In this document: positions 7,238 to 15,321 of the stretch, one piece after another | Position numbering within the stretch: position 1 is the first letter of the stretch | Layout of the letters: each line of letters opens with the position of its first letter | Assembly (NCBI RefSeq): GCF_026340465.1 | Contig: NZ_JAPEPC010000001.1 | Span: forward strand, 2,049,501 to 2,113,500 | Direction of reading: 5' to 3' | Length of the DNA: 64,000 nucleotides | Origin: Streptomyces sp. NBC_01306 | Lineage (GTDB): Bacteria > Actinomycetota > Actinomycetes > Streptomycetales > Streptomycetaceae | Notes under the pieces: generated by a model | The model's input: only the letters and a program-made list of their open reading frames with translations | Told to the model about the DNA's origin: nothing | The model's database searches: none | Program-made: the position numbers and the translations under genes

Positions 7238-9172
7238 TCATGTGCCGTCGGCCGATCCAAGAGTCAAGGTCACAGGCCGGTCCCGGCCGTCCCGGCGGAC
7301 GGTGAGGGCCAGCTCGTCGCCCGGCCGGTGCGCCCGGATCCTGACGATCAGATCCGGTGCGCTGTGCACCGGTTCACCGTCCACACCTGTGACGATGTCC
7401 CCCGCCTCGATGCCGGCGGCGGCCCCCGCACCCCCCGCTGCCACGGCCGCGCCGCCGTCGTTCGCCCGGTCCGCCACCCGGGCACCGTCACCCGCGTACT
7501 TCATGTCGAGTGTGACACCGATCACGGGGTGCGCGGCCCTGCCGTTGTTGATGAGTTCCTCGGCGACACGCTTCGCCTGGTTGATGGGGATCGCGAACCC
7601 GAGCCCGATCGAGCCGCCCTGGCCGCTCTCTGAGTCCGAGCTGCCGTCGGCGGCGCGGATCGCGCTGTTGATGCCGATGACCTGGGCCCTGGCGTCGACC
7701 AGCGGGCCCCCCGAGTTGCCCGGGTTGATCGGGGCGTCGGTCTGGAGCGCGTCGACATAGCTGACGTCGCTTCCCTCGTCCTTGCCGCCTCCCGAGGTGA
7801 TCGGGCGGTCCTTGGCGCTGATGATGCCGGAGGTCACCGTGTTGGGGAGGTCGAAGGGGGCGCCGATGGCGACGACCGGGTCGCCGACCTGCACGTTGTC
7901 GGAGTTGCCCAACGGCAGCGGGGTGAGCCCGGCGACCCCGCTGACCTTGACCACGGCCAGGTCGTAACCGCTGTCCCGGCCGACGACCTGAGCCTTGGCG
8001 GTCTCGCCGCTGCTGAACGTGACGGTGATGTCGCCGGCGGATCCTGCGGGTTCGACCACGTGGTTGTTGGTGAGGATGCGCCCCTCACGGTCGAGGACGA
8101 AACCGGTACCGGTGTCCGCCTCGCTGCTTCCCCTCACATGCAGGGTGACGACGCTGGGCAGCGCGCTCGCCGCGATCCCGGCCACGGTGCCCCGCGCGCG
8201 GGCGGGGCTCTCCTTGGCGGCCTGCGGGAGCCGGACGTCCGCGAACGAGCCGTTCAGTACGGAGTACGCGCCGAGACCGCCGCCGATGACACCGGTGACC
8301 AGCGCGACCACCACCATGACCACGACCGTTCCGCGTCGGCGCCTCTCCCTGACCGGCGGCGGAGGCGGTGACGGGGGCGCGCCCCACGGGTCGTGGCGCA
8401 GCCACTGCGAGGGCTGCTGTACGGGGAACTGGACCGGCTGCTGCGCGGGCTGCTGCGCGGGCTGCTGCCCCGGCTGGTGCGGTGGTTGTGGGTGGGGTGG
8501 TTGTGGGTGGGGCGGTTGCGAGTGGGGCGGCTGTGGGTGGTGCGGTTGTTGTGGCGGGAGGGGCTGGTGATGCGTCTGCGGTATGTGGTGCTGCGGAGGC
8601 TGCACGGCACCCGTGTAGGGCGGTGGGACGTGAGTGCCACCGGCGGGGGTGGGGACGGGCCGCTGGACGGGCGGTGCGGGGGCCCAGGGGCCCGGACCAC
8701 CGTAGGGCGGGGTGCCATAGGGGTCCGGGTCGTGCAGCGGGCGTGGGCGACCGGCAGGGCCGTCGCTCCGTACGGGCGGCGCGTGGGTACCGCTCGCCGG
8801 GGCCTCCGCGGATGGCAGGGGCTCAGCAGGTGCCGGCGGCTCCGCAGGTGCCGGGGCCTTCCCGGATATCAGGCGCTCCGCAGACGCCGGCGGCTCAGCA
8901 GATGCCGAGGCCTCATCGGATGCCCGCGGCTCGGCCAGGGGCAGCGGGTGGGCCGGCGACGGCTGGGGCTGGGGCTGGGGCTGGGCGCGAGGTTCGGACT
9001 CCAGCGGGGGCAGCGGCTCGCGCAGAGGCGATCCGGCCCCGGATATGTGGGGTGACACGACCCCGGCCGGAGTCCCGTCGGCCGGCGGGTGCGGCAACGG
9101 CGGCGCGGGACGTCCCGCCGCAGGGCTGCTCCACCACTTGACGTCCGGCCCGGTGGGCTTCCCGTCGTCCAT
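7238..9172 (-). CDS. HtrA/DegP-like membrane-anchored serine protease with PDZ domain
   Basis: 644-aa envelope protease. Residues 1 to about 280 are a cytosolic tail rich in Pro, Gln, Ala and His, with repeats such as PPHPQPPH and QQPAQ. One membrane helix follows (TVVVMVVVALVTGVIGGGLGAYSVL), and the protease domain is outside. The catalytic triad is visible: His (TNNHVV, about residue 371), Asp (SGYDLAVVKV, about 404) and Ser (NPGNSGGPL). A C-terminal PDZ domain (AAAGIEAGDIVTGVDGEPVHSAPDLIVRIR) completes it. It lies directly downstream of the anti-sigma gene, so it is likely in the envelope-stress regulon of that sigma factor. Family length and order match mycobacterial HtrA. Confidence 0.93.
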   Translation of the reverse strand: MDDGKPTGPDVKWWSSPAAGRPAPPLPHPPADGTPAGVVSPHISGAGSPLREPLPPLESEPRAQPQPQPQPSPAHPLPLAEPRASDEASASAEPPASAERLISGKAPAPAEPPAPAEPLPSAEAPASGTHAPPVRSDGPAGRPRPLHDPDPYGTPPYGGPGPWAPAPPVQRPVPTPAGGTHVPPPYTGAVQPPQHHIPQTHHQPLPPQQPHHPQPPHSQPPHPQPPHPQPPHQPGQQPAQQPAQQPVQFPVQQPSQWLRHDPWGAPPSPPPPPVRERRRRGTVVVMVVVALVTGVIGGGLGAYSVLNGSFADVRLPQAAKESPARARGTVAGIAASALPSVVTLHVRGSSEADTGTGFVLDREGRILTNNHVVEPAGSAGDITVTFSSGETAKAQVVGRDSGYDLAVVKVSGVAGLTPLPLGNSDNVQVGDPVVAIGAPFDLPNTVTSGIISAKDRPITSGGGKDEGSDVSYVDALQTDAPINPGNSGGPLVDARAQVIGINSAIRAADGSSDSESGQGGSIGLGFAIPINQAKRVAEELINNGRAAHPVIGVTLDMKYAGDGARVADRANDGGAAVAAGGAGAAAGIEAGDIVTGVDGEPVHSAPDLIVRIRAHRPGDELALTVRRDGRDRPVTLTLGSADGT

Positions 9173-9262
9173 GCTCTCCCCGCACCTGCCCCGCGCTCCG
9201 CGTGCCCTGTGGCGGGCAGCCTTTCAGGGATTCAACCAGGTTTCCAGGTGTCCGGAGCCCGC

Positions 9263-10201
9263 TCAGTGCCCGGCAGAAGCCGGCAGACCCGAGGCCCCCG
9301 GAGCGGCCAGCGGGGCGGGTGGCGGCGTGGTCGTGGGGCTTGCCTGCGCGCTCGGCCGGGCGGGCCCGGGCGGGGTGGCGGCCATCGGAGGACGTATGGC
9401 GGACAGCGACGAGACGGTGACCAGGGGCGTCGTGAGCGAGTACAGGGACTGCCGGGCCGGGCGGGCGCCGGATGCGGACGTCGAGTGCCGTCCGGCGAAG
9501 GCGGTGGGCAGGACCGGGGGCCGTCCATCGTTGGTCAGCCGGGCGCCGTCGCCGCTGCGGCGGCGGTGCAGGTCCGTCCCGATGCCGACCGGGTCGGTGG
9601 CGCTCATCGGGGTCACGTTGTTGGGCGGGCCGTCCGTGTGCACCGGGGCTTCCGCGCCGTCGAACGGCAGCGTGCCGCCCAGTGCGATGGCGGCCAGCGA
9701 GAACGCGCTGGCGGCCGCAAACGCGAATCTCCGGCCCCGCCAGGCCGACCGCTCCTGATCGCTGCGGCCCACGGGGTGGACCCGGAATCCGCTGGCCGGG
9801 CCGCTGTCCGGAATCGTGGTGGCGTGCGGTCCGGCGGGCACATAGCCGAAGGTGTCGATCCGGGGGTCGGACGAGCGCCCGTCCGACGACCGGGCAGGTC
9901 CGAAGATTTCGTCGGCGAAGCGGCCGCCGAAAGGTCCACGCCGACCGGGGTCGTCGGCGCCGGGTCCGCCGGGCAGTCCCTGGAGACGGGCGAGCAGTCC
10001 TTCGGAGGGCGGCGGGGGCGCGGTCTCGGCGAAAACGCTCTTCAGCCGACGCTGCGCGTCAGCTTCGGTCTTGCACTTCGCGCAGGTGGCCAGGTGCGCG
10101 AGCACCCGCTCGCGGGCGTCGTGCTTCAGCTCACCGTCGACCAGTGCGGCGAGCCGGTCCCCGAGGTGCTGCTCGGCCGGGGTCGGACTGGATCCACTCA
10201 C
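9263..10201 (-). CDS. Zinc-binding (ZAS) anti-sigma factor, membrane-spanning
   Basis: 312-aa partner and likely inhibitor of the upstream ECF sigma factor. The N-terminal cytosolic domain has the ZAS zinc motif H-x3-C-x2-C (HLATCAKC, about residues 35-42). A helix near residue 160 ([22 protein letters not shown]) spans the membrane, and the remaining half is a Pro/Ala/Thr-rich outer part. GTG 10201 overlaps the sigma factor stop by four bases (GTGA), which points to translational coupling and fixed stoichiometry. It is the counterpart of mycobacterial RseA, though much longer because of the outer tail. Confidence 0.9.
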   Translation of the reverse strand: MSGSSPTPAEQHLGDRLAALVDGELKHDARERVLAHLATCAKCKTEADAQRRLKSVFAETAPPPPSEGLLARLQGLPGGPGADDPGRRGPFGGRFADEIFGPARSSDGRSSDPRIDTFGYVPAGPHATTIPDSGPASGFRVHPVGRSDQERSAWRGRRFAFAAASAFSLAAIALGGTLPFDGAEAPVHTDGPPNNVTPMSATDPVGIGTDLHRRRSGDGARLTNDGRPPVLPTAFAGRHSTSASGARPARQSLYSLTTPLVTVSSLSAIRPPMAATPPGPARPSAQASPTTTPPPAPLAAPGASGLPASAGH

Positions 10202-11043
10202 GCGGTCCCATCCTCTCCATCCAGGCCGGGAGCCACCCCGGCCAGCGCGCGCTGCTCGGCGCGACGGGCCTCGGGCGAACGGTGCTTGAGAGCCTTGCGC
10301 AGGTGGGAGCGGCCGCGGTGGATCCTGCTGCGTACGGTGCCGAGCTTGACGCCCAGCGTCGCGGCGATCTCCTCGTACGACAGCCCCTCGATGTCGCAGA
10401 GGACCACGGCCGCGCGGAACTCCGGAGCGAGGGTGTCCAGCGCCTGCTGGACGTCCGCGTCGAAGTGGGTGTCGTGGAAGACCTGCTGCGGCGACGGCTC
10501 ACGGCTCGGCAGCCGCTCGGCAGCGTCGTCCCCGAGGGCGTCGAAGCGGATCCGCTGCTTGCGGCGGACCATGTCCAGGAAGAGGTTGGTGGTGATGCGG
10601 TGCAGCCAGCCCTCGAAGGTGCCCGGGGTGTACGTCGACAGCGAGCGGAAGACGCGGACGAAGACTTCCTGTGTGAGGTCCTCGGCGTCGTGCTGGTTGC
10701 CGGTCAGGCGGTAAGCGAGCCGGTAGACCCGGCCGCTGTGCGTACTGACGATCTCCTCCCACGAGGGCGGAGTCCATGTCTGCGCGTCCGCGTCTGAGGC
10801 GAAGGTCGCGGTCTGTACGGAGTCAGCAGCGCTGGAGCTGTCAGCAATGTCGGTCACGGATTTCGGCTCACCCGCCGACCTGAGAAAGCGCCGCAGCACT
10901 CCTCCCCGATCCACAGGCGCAGCCGCACCTCCCCTGTCGGCTCTGGTGGTGTCCAGTGGAGCCCCTACCATAGCCACCTCGCCCGTTAGCTCCGGATAAG
11001 CCTGATTGCCGGACTGATTGCCGGAATCCTCGTACATCCGCAT
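10198..11043 (-). CDS. sigE: ECF RNA polymerase sigma factor, mycobacterial SigE type
   Basis: 281-aa sigma-70 family factor with an N-terminal extension of about 90 residues. Region 2 is [28 protein letters not shown]. Region 4 is [46 protein letters not shown] chose ATG 11043 because GGAGG lies 10 bases before it; an upstream GTG at 11109 has weaker support. Its stop overlaps the ZAS anti-sigma gene. The neighbours (anti-sigma, HtrA, TatB) identify it as the ortholog of mycobacterial SigE, an envelope-stress factor. It should not be confused with the Streptomyces sigE-cseABC system, which has different neighbours. Confidence 0.92.
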   Translation of the reverse strand: MRMYEDSGNQSGNQAYPELTGEVAMVGAPLDTTRADRGGAAAPVDRGGVLRRFLRSAGEPKSVTDIADSSSAADSVQTATFASDADAQTWTPPSWEEIVSTHSGRVYRLAYRLTGNQHDAEDLTQEVFVRVFRSLSTYTPGTFEGWLHRITTNLFLDMVRRKQRIRFDALGDDAAERLPSREPSPQQVFHDTHFDADVQQALDTLAPEFRAAVVLCDIEGLSYEEIAATLGVKLGTVRSRIHRGRSHLRKALKHRSPEARRAEQRALAGVAPGLDGEDGTA

Positions 11044-11111
11044 CCCCCCCTGCCCTCCTACAACGCCCGGTCCCATCTGCGGGTTCCCGGGCGCAGCGGA
11101 TACAGTCACGA

Positions 11112-11777
11112 GTGCGCCAACTACGGGGACAGGAGAGGGCCATTACCGCCAACCGGCAGACGAGCTGGGCCTTCGCCGACGCTTTTGTCGCCGAGGACGA
11201 AGCCCTGCGCTGGGCCCGTGACCGGGCCCGCGACTCAGGCCTGCCCTCGGTCTCGCCAGGCACCGGAGCGGCGCTGCGGCTGCTCGCCGCCACCACGGAC
11301 GCGAAATCGGTGGCCGAAATCGGTACGGGCACCGGCGTATCGGGCATCTATCTGCTGCAGGGAATGCGGCCGGACGGCGTGCTGACCACCGTCGACCCGG
11401 AGCCCGAGCGCCAGGGCTTCGCCCGGCAGGCGTTCCGCTCGGCCGGCTTCGCGGCGAACCGGTCGCGCTTCATCCCCGGCCGCGCTCTCGACGTACTGCC
11501 GCGCCTCGCGGACGGCGGGTACGACCTCGTGTTCTGCGACGGCGACCGGCTGGAGTCGCTCGATGTGCTCGCTGAATCGTTGCGTCTGCTGCGGCCCGGC
11601 GGACTGGTGTGCTTCGAGGGGGTTTTCGCGGACGGCCGCACCGTCGACTCCGCCGCCCAGCCCGCCGAAGTGCTGCATCTGCGGGACCTGCTGCGCACCG
11701 TGCGCGAGAGCCAGGAGCTGCTGCCCTCGCTGCTCCCGGTCGGCGACGGGCTGCTCTGCGCCGTACGCCTGGGCTGA
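11112..11777 (+). CDS. Class I SAM-dependent O-methyltransferase
   Basis: 221-aa O-methyltransferase of the COMT/caffeoyl-CoA type. The SAM site is [11 protein letters not shown] (motif I), followed by TTVDPEPE (motif II) and YDLVFCDGD. Start GTG 11112 ([21 protein letters not shown]); GGAGAGGG lies inside, before an ATT codon, so the exact start is a little uncertain. It is divergent from the sigma factor, like Rv1220c next to sigE in mycobacteria. Substrate unknown. Confidence 0.88.
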   Translation: MRQLRGQERAITANRQTSWAFADAFVAEDEALRWARDRARDSGLPSVSPGTGAALRLLAATTDAKSVAEIGTGTGVSGIYLLQGMRPDGVLTTVDPEPERQGFARQAFRSAGFAANRSRFIPGRALDVLPRLADGGYDLVFCDGDRLESLDVLAESLRLLRPGGLVCFEGVFADGRTVDSAAQPAEVLHLRDLLRTVRESQELLPSLLPVGDGLLCAVRLG

Positions 11778-11837
11778 CCCAACGGCCGTCCCGGAAATCC
11801 GCCACCGCCGCAGACACCCGGACCGAGGCGCCGCGAA

Positions 11838-11867
11838 CACCACACCGCGGAAGATCACGCCGCGGAA
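11838..11867. repeat. Tandem 15-bp duplication
   Basis: accgcggaagatcac is followed directly by a near copy (gccgcggaagatcac) between the methyltransferase and the convergent DUF3117 gene. No function seen. Confidence 0.8.
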
Positions 11868-11888
11868 GATCACAGCCTCAAACACCAC

Positions 11889-11911
11889 TGCCCCGGCCGG
11901 AGCCGGGGCAG
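11889..11911. terminator. Short GC hairpin between convergent genes
   Basis: ccccggccggagccgggg forms a compact stem between the methyltransferase (plus) and the DUF3117 gene (minus), and may terminate both. Confidence 0.55.
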
Positions 11912-11938
11912 TGGAGAGAACAATGGGGGGCGTCCGCG

Positions 11939-12106
11939 TCAGCCGACGACCTTCTTCAGCGCGTCGCCGAGTGCATCGGCCTCGTCCGGAGTCAGCTCGA
12001 CAACGAGTCGTCCGCCGCCTTCGAGCGGAACGCGCATGACGATGCCCCGCCCCTCCTTGGTCACCTCGAGCGGGCCGTCGCCCGTCCGCGGCTTCATGGC
12101 CGCCAT
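11939..12106 (-). CDS. DUF3117 protein, 55 aa
   Basis: Very small, highly conserved actinobacterial protein beginning MAAMKPRTGDGPLEVTKEG. I chose ATG 12106, preceded by GGAAGGGG; upstream residues in the open frame are not typical of the family. The protein is predicted to form a small beta-meander followed by a helix (TPDEADALGDALKKVVG). Rv1211 is the mycobacterial counterpart, also near tag. No function has been assigned to the family. Confidence 0.9.
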   Translation of the reverse strand: MAAMKPRTGDGPLEVTKEGRGIVMRVPLEGGGRLVVELTPDEADALGDALKKVVG

Positions 12107-12424
12107 GCTCGTTCCCCTTCCTGAAACCAGCTCATCGCAGCCGACAACCCAGGTGTCACCGGCATCGAACATATTGCTTCCCAGCCATTATCCCGCATCC
12201 CAGGACCCGATGACCAACATCGGTCTGCATCGCTTGCGCAACGCACTTCCCCAAAACCACTCAATTCGGCGTTCCCCCTGCGATACTGCGCCGCCTCGTC
12301 CACCATTCTTGACCAGCATTGTTTGACGCAGGTCACATGTTCGCCGCTGATGATCTCCGGCATGCTGAGCTGCGGACGACGAATCAGCACCATCAGCAGC
12401 CGACAACCAGCAGCGGAGGGCCCC
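12107..12424. promoter_or_regulatory. Divergent promoter region between DUF3117 and enoyl-CoA hydratase genes
   Basis: 318 bp without a gene. It is clearly less GC-rich than its surroundings. Two -35-like hexamers for the plus strand are visible (ttgacc at 12309 and ttgacg at 12323), but neither has a convincing -10 at normal spacing. I see no conserved RNA structure. Confidence 0.5.
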
Positions 12425-13225
12425 ATGGCGGACACCGTGCTCTACGAGGTGACCGACGGACTCGCGACGGTCACCATCAACCGTCCCGACTCCATGAACG
12501 CGATGAACACCGAGGCGAAGGTCGCCCTGCGCGACGCGGTACGGACCGCGGCTGCGGCCTCCGACGTACGGGCCGTACTGCTCACCGCCACCGGGCGCGC
12601 CTTCTGCGTCGGGCAGGACCTCAAGGAGCACATCTCCTCGCTGACGGCCGACCGCGAGGCGGGCACCGGGCGCACCATGTCCACCGTGCAGGAGCACTAC
12701 AACCCGATCGTGCGGGCCCTCACGGAGATGCCGAAGCCGGTCGTCGCCGGGGTCAACGGCGTCGCTGCGGGGGCAGGGCTCGGCTTCGCGCTCGCCGCCG
12801 ATTACCGGGTCGTGGCCGACACCGCGAAATTCACCACGTCGTTCGCGGGTGTCGCGCTCACCGCGGACTCGGGCGTCTCCTGGACGCTCCCCCGGCTGAT
12901 CGGCCAGAGCCGCGCAGCCGATCTGCTGCTGTTCCCGCGCTCGTTCGGCGCGCAGGAGGCGTACGAGCTGGGCATCGCCAACAAGCTGGTGCCGGAGGCC
13001 GATCTGGCGTCGGAGGCGCTGGCCGTGGCCCGCGCGCTCGCCGACGGCCCGACGGTCGCGTACGCGGCGATCAAGGAGTCCCTCGCTTACGGAGCCGGCC
13101 ACCCGCTCCGCGAGGCTCTGGAGAAGGAGGACGAACTCCAGACGCGTGCGGGGGCGTCGGAGGACCACCTGATCGCGGTCGAGGCCTTCGTCGGCAAGAC
13201 GAAGCCGCGGTATCTGGGGCGCTGA
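12425..13225 (+). CDS. Enoyl-CoA hydratase/isomerase (crotonase family)
   Basis: 266-aa crotonase-fold enzyme acting on acyl-CoA esters. The oxyanion-hole segments are GRAFCVGQDLKEH and PKPVVAGVNGVAAGAGLGFALAADYRV, and ADSGVSWTLPRLIG follows. An Asp sits where PaaG/PaaB-type enzymes carry one (ADSG), so a PaaG-like isomerase is possible. The start ATG 12425 comes after a GGAGGGCCCC stretch. It is a monocistronic gene convergent with tag. The specific substrate cannot be read from sequence. Confidence 0.88.
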   Translation: MADTVLYEVTDGLATVTINRPDSMNAMNTEAKVALRDAVRTAAAASDVRAVLLTATGRAFCVGQDLKEHISSLTADREAGTGRTMSTVQEHYNPIVRALTEMPKPVVAGVNGVAAGAGLGFALAADYRVVADTAKFTTSFAGVALTADSGVSWTLPRLIGQSRAADLLLFPRSFGAQEAYELGIANKLVPEADLASEALAVARALADGPTVAYAAIKESLAYGAGHPLREALEKEDELQTRAGASEDHLIAVEAFVGKTKPRYLGR

Positions 13226-13333
13226 CACCGCCGCCGCGGGGCAGCCCTTCGGTACAGGCCGGCCGGCCGCGCTGATCAGCCCGCCGGTACGAGCCGGCCG
13301 CACCCCCGGATCAGCCCGCCCCCGCCGGCGGTG

Positions 13334-13927
13334 TCAGCCGCCCGTGGAGGTCCGCCCGGCGAAGCAGTCCGCCAGGTGGTCGTCGACCAGGCCGCACGCC
13401 TGCATCAGGGCATAGGCCGTGGTCGGGCCGACGAAGCGCAGGCCGCGTTTTTTGAGTGCCCCGGCCAGCGCCGTGGACTCCGGCGTCACCGCGGGGATGT
13501 CGGCGATGCGGCGGGGCGCCCGGCGGGTGGCCGGATCCGGGGCGTACGACCAGATCAGCTCGTCGAGTACGCCGGGCTCCCAGCCCGCGAGCTCCCGGGC
13601 ATTGGCGAGGGTCGCGTCGATCTTGGCGCGATTGCGGATGATCCCGGGGTCGGCGAGCAGCCGGTCCCGGTCTCCGTCGGTGAACGCGGCCACCGCGGCG
13701 ATGGAGAACCCGGAGAAGGCCTTACGGAATCCCTCACGGCGGCGCAGGATGGTGATCCACGAGAGCCCCGACTGGAACGCCTCCAGGCAGAGCCGCTCGT
13801 ACAGCGCGTCGTCGCCGTGGAGCGGACGGCCCCACTCGCTGTCGTGGTACTCGACGTAGTCCACGGTTGACACCCCCCACGGACAGCGCAGCTTCCCGTC
13901 GGCTCCCGGGACGGCGTCCGAGGTCAT
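13334..13927 (-). CDS. tag: DNA-3-methyladenine glycosylase I
   Basis: 197-aa base-excision repair enzyme that removes 3-methyladenine. The family signature is complete: CPWGVSTVDYVEYHDSEWGRPLHGDDALYERLCLEAFQSGLSW at the N-terminus, and FVGPTTAYALMQACGLVDDHLADCF at the C-terminus with zinc-ligand Cys/His residues. The ATG overlaps the stop of the upstream DivIVA-like gene by four bases (ATGA). This pair also occurs in mycobacteria (Rv1209-tagA). Confidence 0.95.
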   Translation of the reverse strand: MTSDAVPGADGKLRCPWGVSTVDYVEYHDSEWGRPLHGDDALYERLCLEAFQSGLSWITILRRREGFRKAFSGFSIAAVAAFTDGDRDRLLADPGIIRNRAKIDATLANARELAGWEPGVLDELIWSYAPDPATRRAPRRIADIPAVTPESTALAGALKKRGLRFVGPTTAYALMQACGLVDDHLADCFAGRTSTGG

Positions 13928-14253
13928 CGACCCGGGTCCTCGTCGTTGACGGCCGCTGCCCGCGCACCGGCGAGCGCCGCTTCCAGCTCGGCGATCCGCG
14001 CGTCGCGCTCGGCCAGTTCGGCGCCCAGCCTGCCCAGCACGTCGTCCACGTCGGACATCCGGTAGCCGCGCACCACCATGGGCAGCCGCAGCGCCTCGAT
14101 GTCCGCGCGGCCGACCGGGCGGGCGGCGGGCAGCGGATCGACGGGCAGTTCGGGGGAAGCATCGGACAGTACGGCGCCGTCACTGCCGCCGATCACCGCG
14201 AGAGTGACCGCGGCGACCACCACGACCATCGCGATCAGCAAGAACCAGAACAC
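13924..14253 (-). CDS. DivIVA-domain small membrane protein
   Basis: 109-aa protein with an N-terminal membrane helix (FWFLLIAMVVVVAAVTLAVI). A short DivIVA-like segment (LRLPMVVRGYRMSDVDDVLGRLGAELAERDARIAELEAAL) follows, probably a coiled coil. Start GTG 14253, with GAGAGG seven bases before it. It is coupled to tag by a 4-bp overlap, and the same pair exists in mycobacteria (Rv1209). It may mark a membrane site, but its role is unknown. Confidence 0.87.
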   Translation of the reverse strand: MFWFLLIAMVVVVAAVTLAVIGGSDGAVLSDASPELPVDPLPAARPVGRADIEALRLPMVVRGYRMSDVDDVLGRLGAELAERDARIAELEAALAGARAAAVNDEDPGR

Positions 14254-14368
14254 GAGTGAGCCTCTCCCCGGATAGCGGAACCGTGCGGATCCGATCGTGC
14301 CATGCGTACCTGGCCGTTAGGGTCGCAGGCGACTCAGCGGGTGAATTCAGAGGGTGAGGAGCAGGCGG

Positions 14369-15229
14369 ATGCTGCGGTTGGGACGGCGCGAGTTCGACGC
14401 GCACGAACCGGTGATCATGGCGATCGTCAACCGGACCCCGGACTCGTTCTACGACCAGGGGGCGACCTTCCGCGACGAGCCGGCGCTCTCCCGGGTGGAG
14501 CAGGCGGTGTCCGAAGGGGCGGCCATCATCGACATCGGCGGGGTCAAGGCGGGCCCCGGCGAGGAGGTGACGGCCGAGGAGGAGGCGCGGCGTACGGTCG
14601 GTTTCGTCGCCGAGGTGCGGCGGCGCCACCCCGATGTGGTGATCAGCGTGGACACCTGGCGCCACGATGTCGGTGCGGCGGTGTGCGAGGCGGGCGCGGA
14701 TGTGCTGAACGACGCGTGGGGCGGGGTCGATCCGGAACTGGCCGCTGTCGCCGCCCGGTTCGGCGCGGGCCTGGTCTGTACGCACGCGGGCGGCGCCGAA
14801 CCGCGTACCCGGCCGCACCGGGTCACGTACGACGACGTCATGGACGACATCCTGCGGGTCACGGTCGGCCTCGCGGAGCGGGCGGTCGCGCTGGGCGTCA
14901 GGCCCGACGGGATCATGATCGACCCCGGCCACGACTTCGGGAAGAACACCCGGCACTCACTGGAGGCCACCCGCAGGCTGGGCGAGATGACCGCGACGGG
15001 GTGGCCGGTGCTGGTCTCCCTGTCCAACAAGGACTTCGTGGGCGAGACGCTCGACAAGCCGGTCAAGGAACGGCTGCTCGGGACGCTGGCCACGACGGCG
15101 GTGTCGGCGTGGCTGGGGGCGCAGGTGTACCGGGTGCACGAAGTGGCCGAGACCCGGCAGGTGCTGGACATGGTGGCGACGATCGCGGGCCACCGGGCGC
15201 CGGCGGTGGCCCGGCGGGGGCTGGCCTAG
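14369..15229 (+). CDS. folP2: Dihydropteroate synthase-like protein, FolP2 type
   Basis: 286-aa TIM-barrel protein of the DHPS family. True DHPS joins pterin diphosphate with p-aminobenzoate. Motifs: MAIVNRTPDSFYDQG, IIDIGGVKAGPGEEV, VVISVDTWRHDVG, VLNDAWGG, MIDPGHDFGKN. Two signatures differ from classical DHPS. 'NVTPDSFSDGG' is changed to NRTPDSFYDQG. The STRPG loop after DIGGE is replaced by VKAGPG. This matches the mycobacterial FolP2 paralog, reported not to supply DHPS activity. I chose ATG 14369 with GAGGAG seven bases upstream over GTG 14354. It is divergent from the DivIVA-tag pair. Confidence 0.88.
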   Translation: MLRLGRREFDAHEPVIMAIVNRTPDSFYDQGATFRDEPALSRVEQAVSEGAAIIDIGGVKAGPGEEVTAEEEARRTVGFVAEVRRRHPDVVISVDTWRHDVGAAVCEAGADVLNDAWGGVDPELAAVAARFGAGLVCTHAGGAEPRTRPHRVTYDDVMDDILRVTVGLAERAVALGVRPDGIMIDPGHDFGKNTRHSLEATRRLGEMTATGWPVLVSLSNKDFVGETLDKPVKERLLGTLATTAVSAWLGAQVYRVHEVAETRQVLDMVATIAGHRAPAVARRGLA

Positions 15230-15245
15230 GGGCTGTCCGTCCTCT

Positions 15246-15296
15246 GCGACTGAGCGCTCTGCCCGGCCTGTCCGGCCGTGCAGAGCGCTCGGTCGC
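15246..15296. terminator. Strong hairpin between convergent folP2 and SUKH genes
   Basis: A 17-bp stem (gcgactgagcgctctgc with gcagagcgctcggtcgc, one G-T pair) has a 17-nt loop that itself can pair (ccggcc / ggccgt). It is probably bidirectional. Confidence 0.85.
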
Positions 15297-15321
15297 ACTC
15301 GTCATGTGCGCGGGCCGGACG

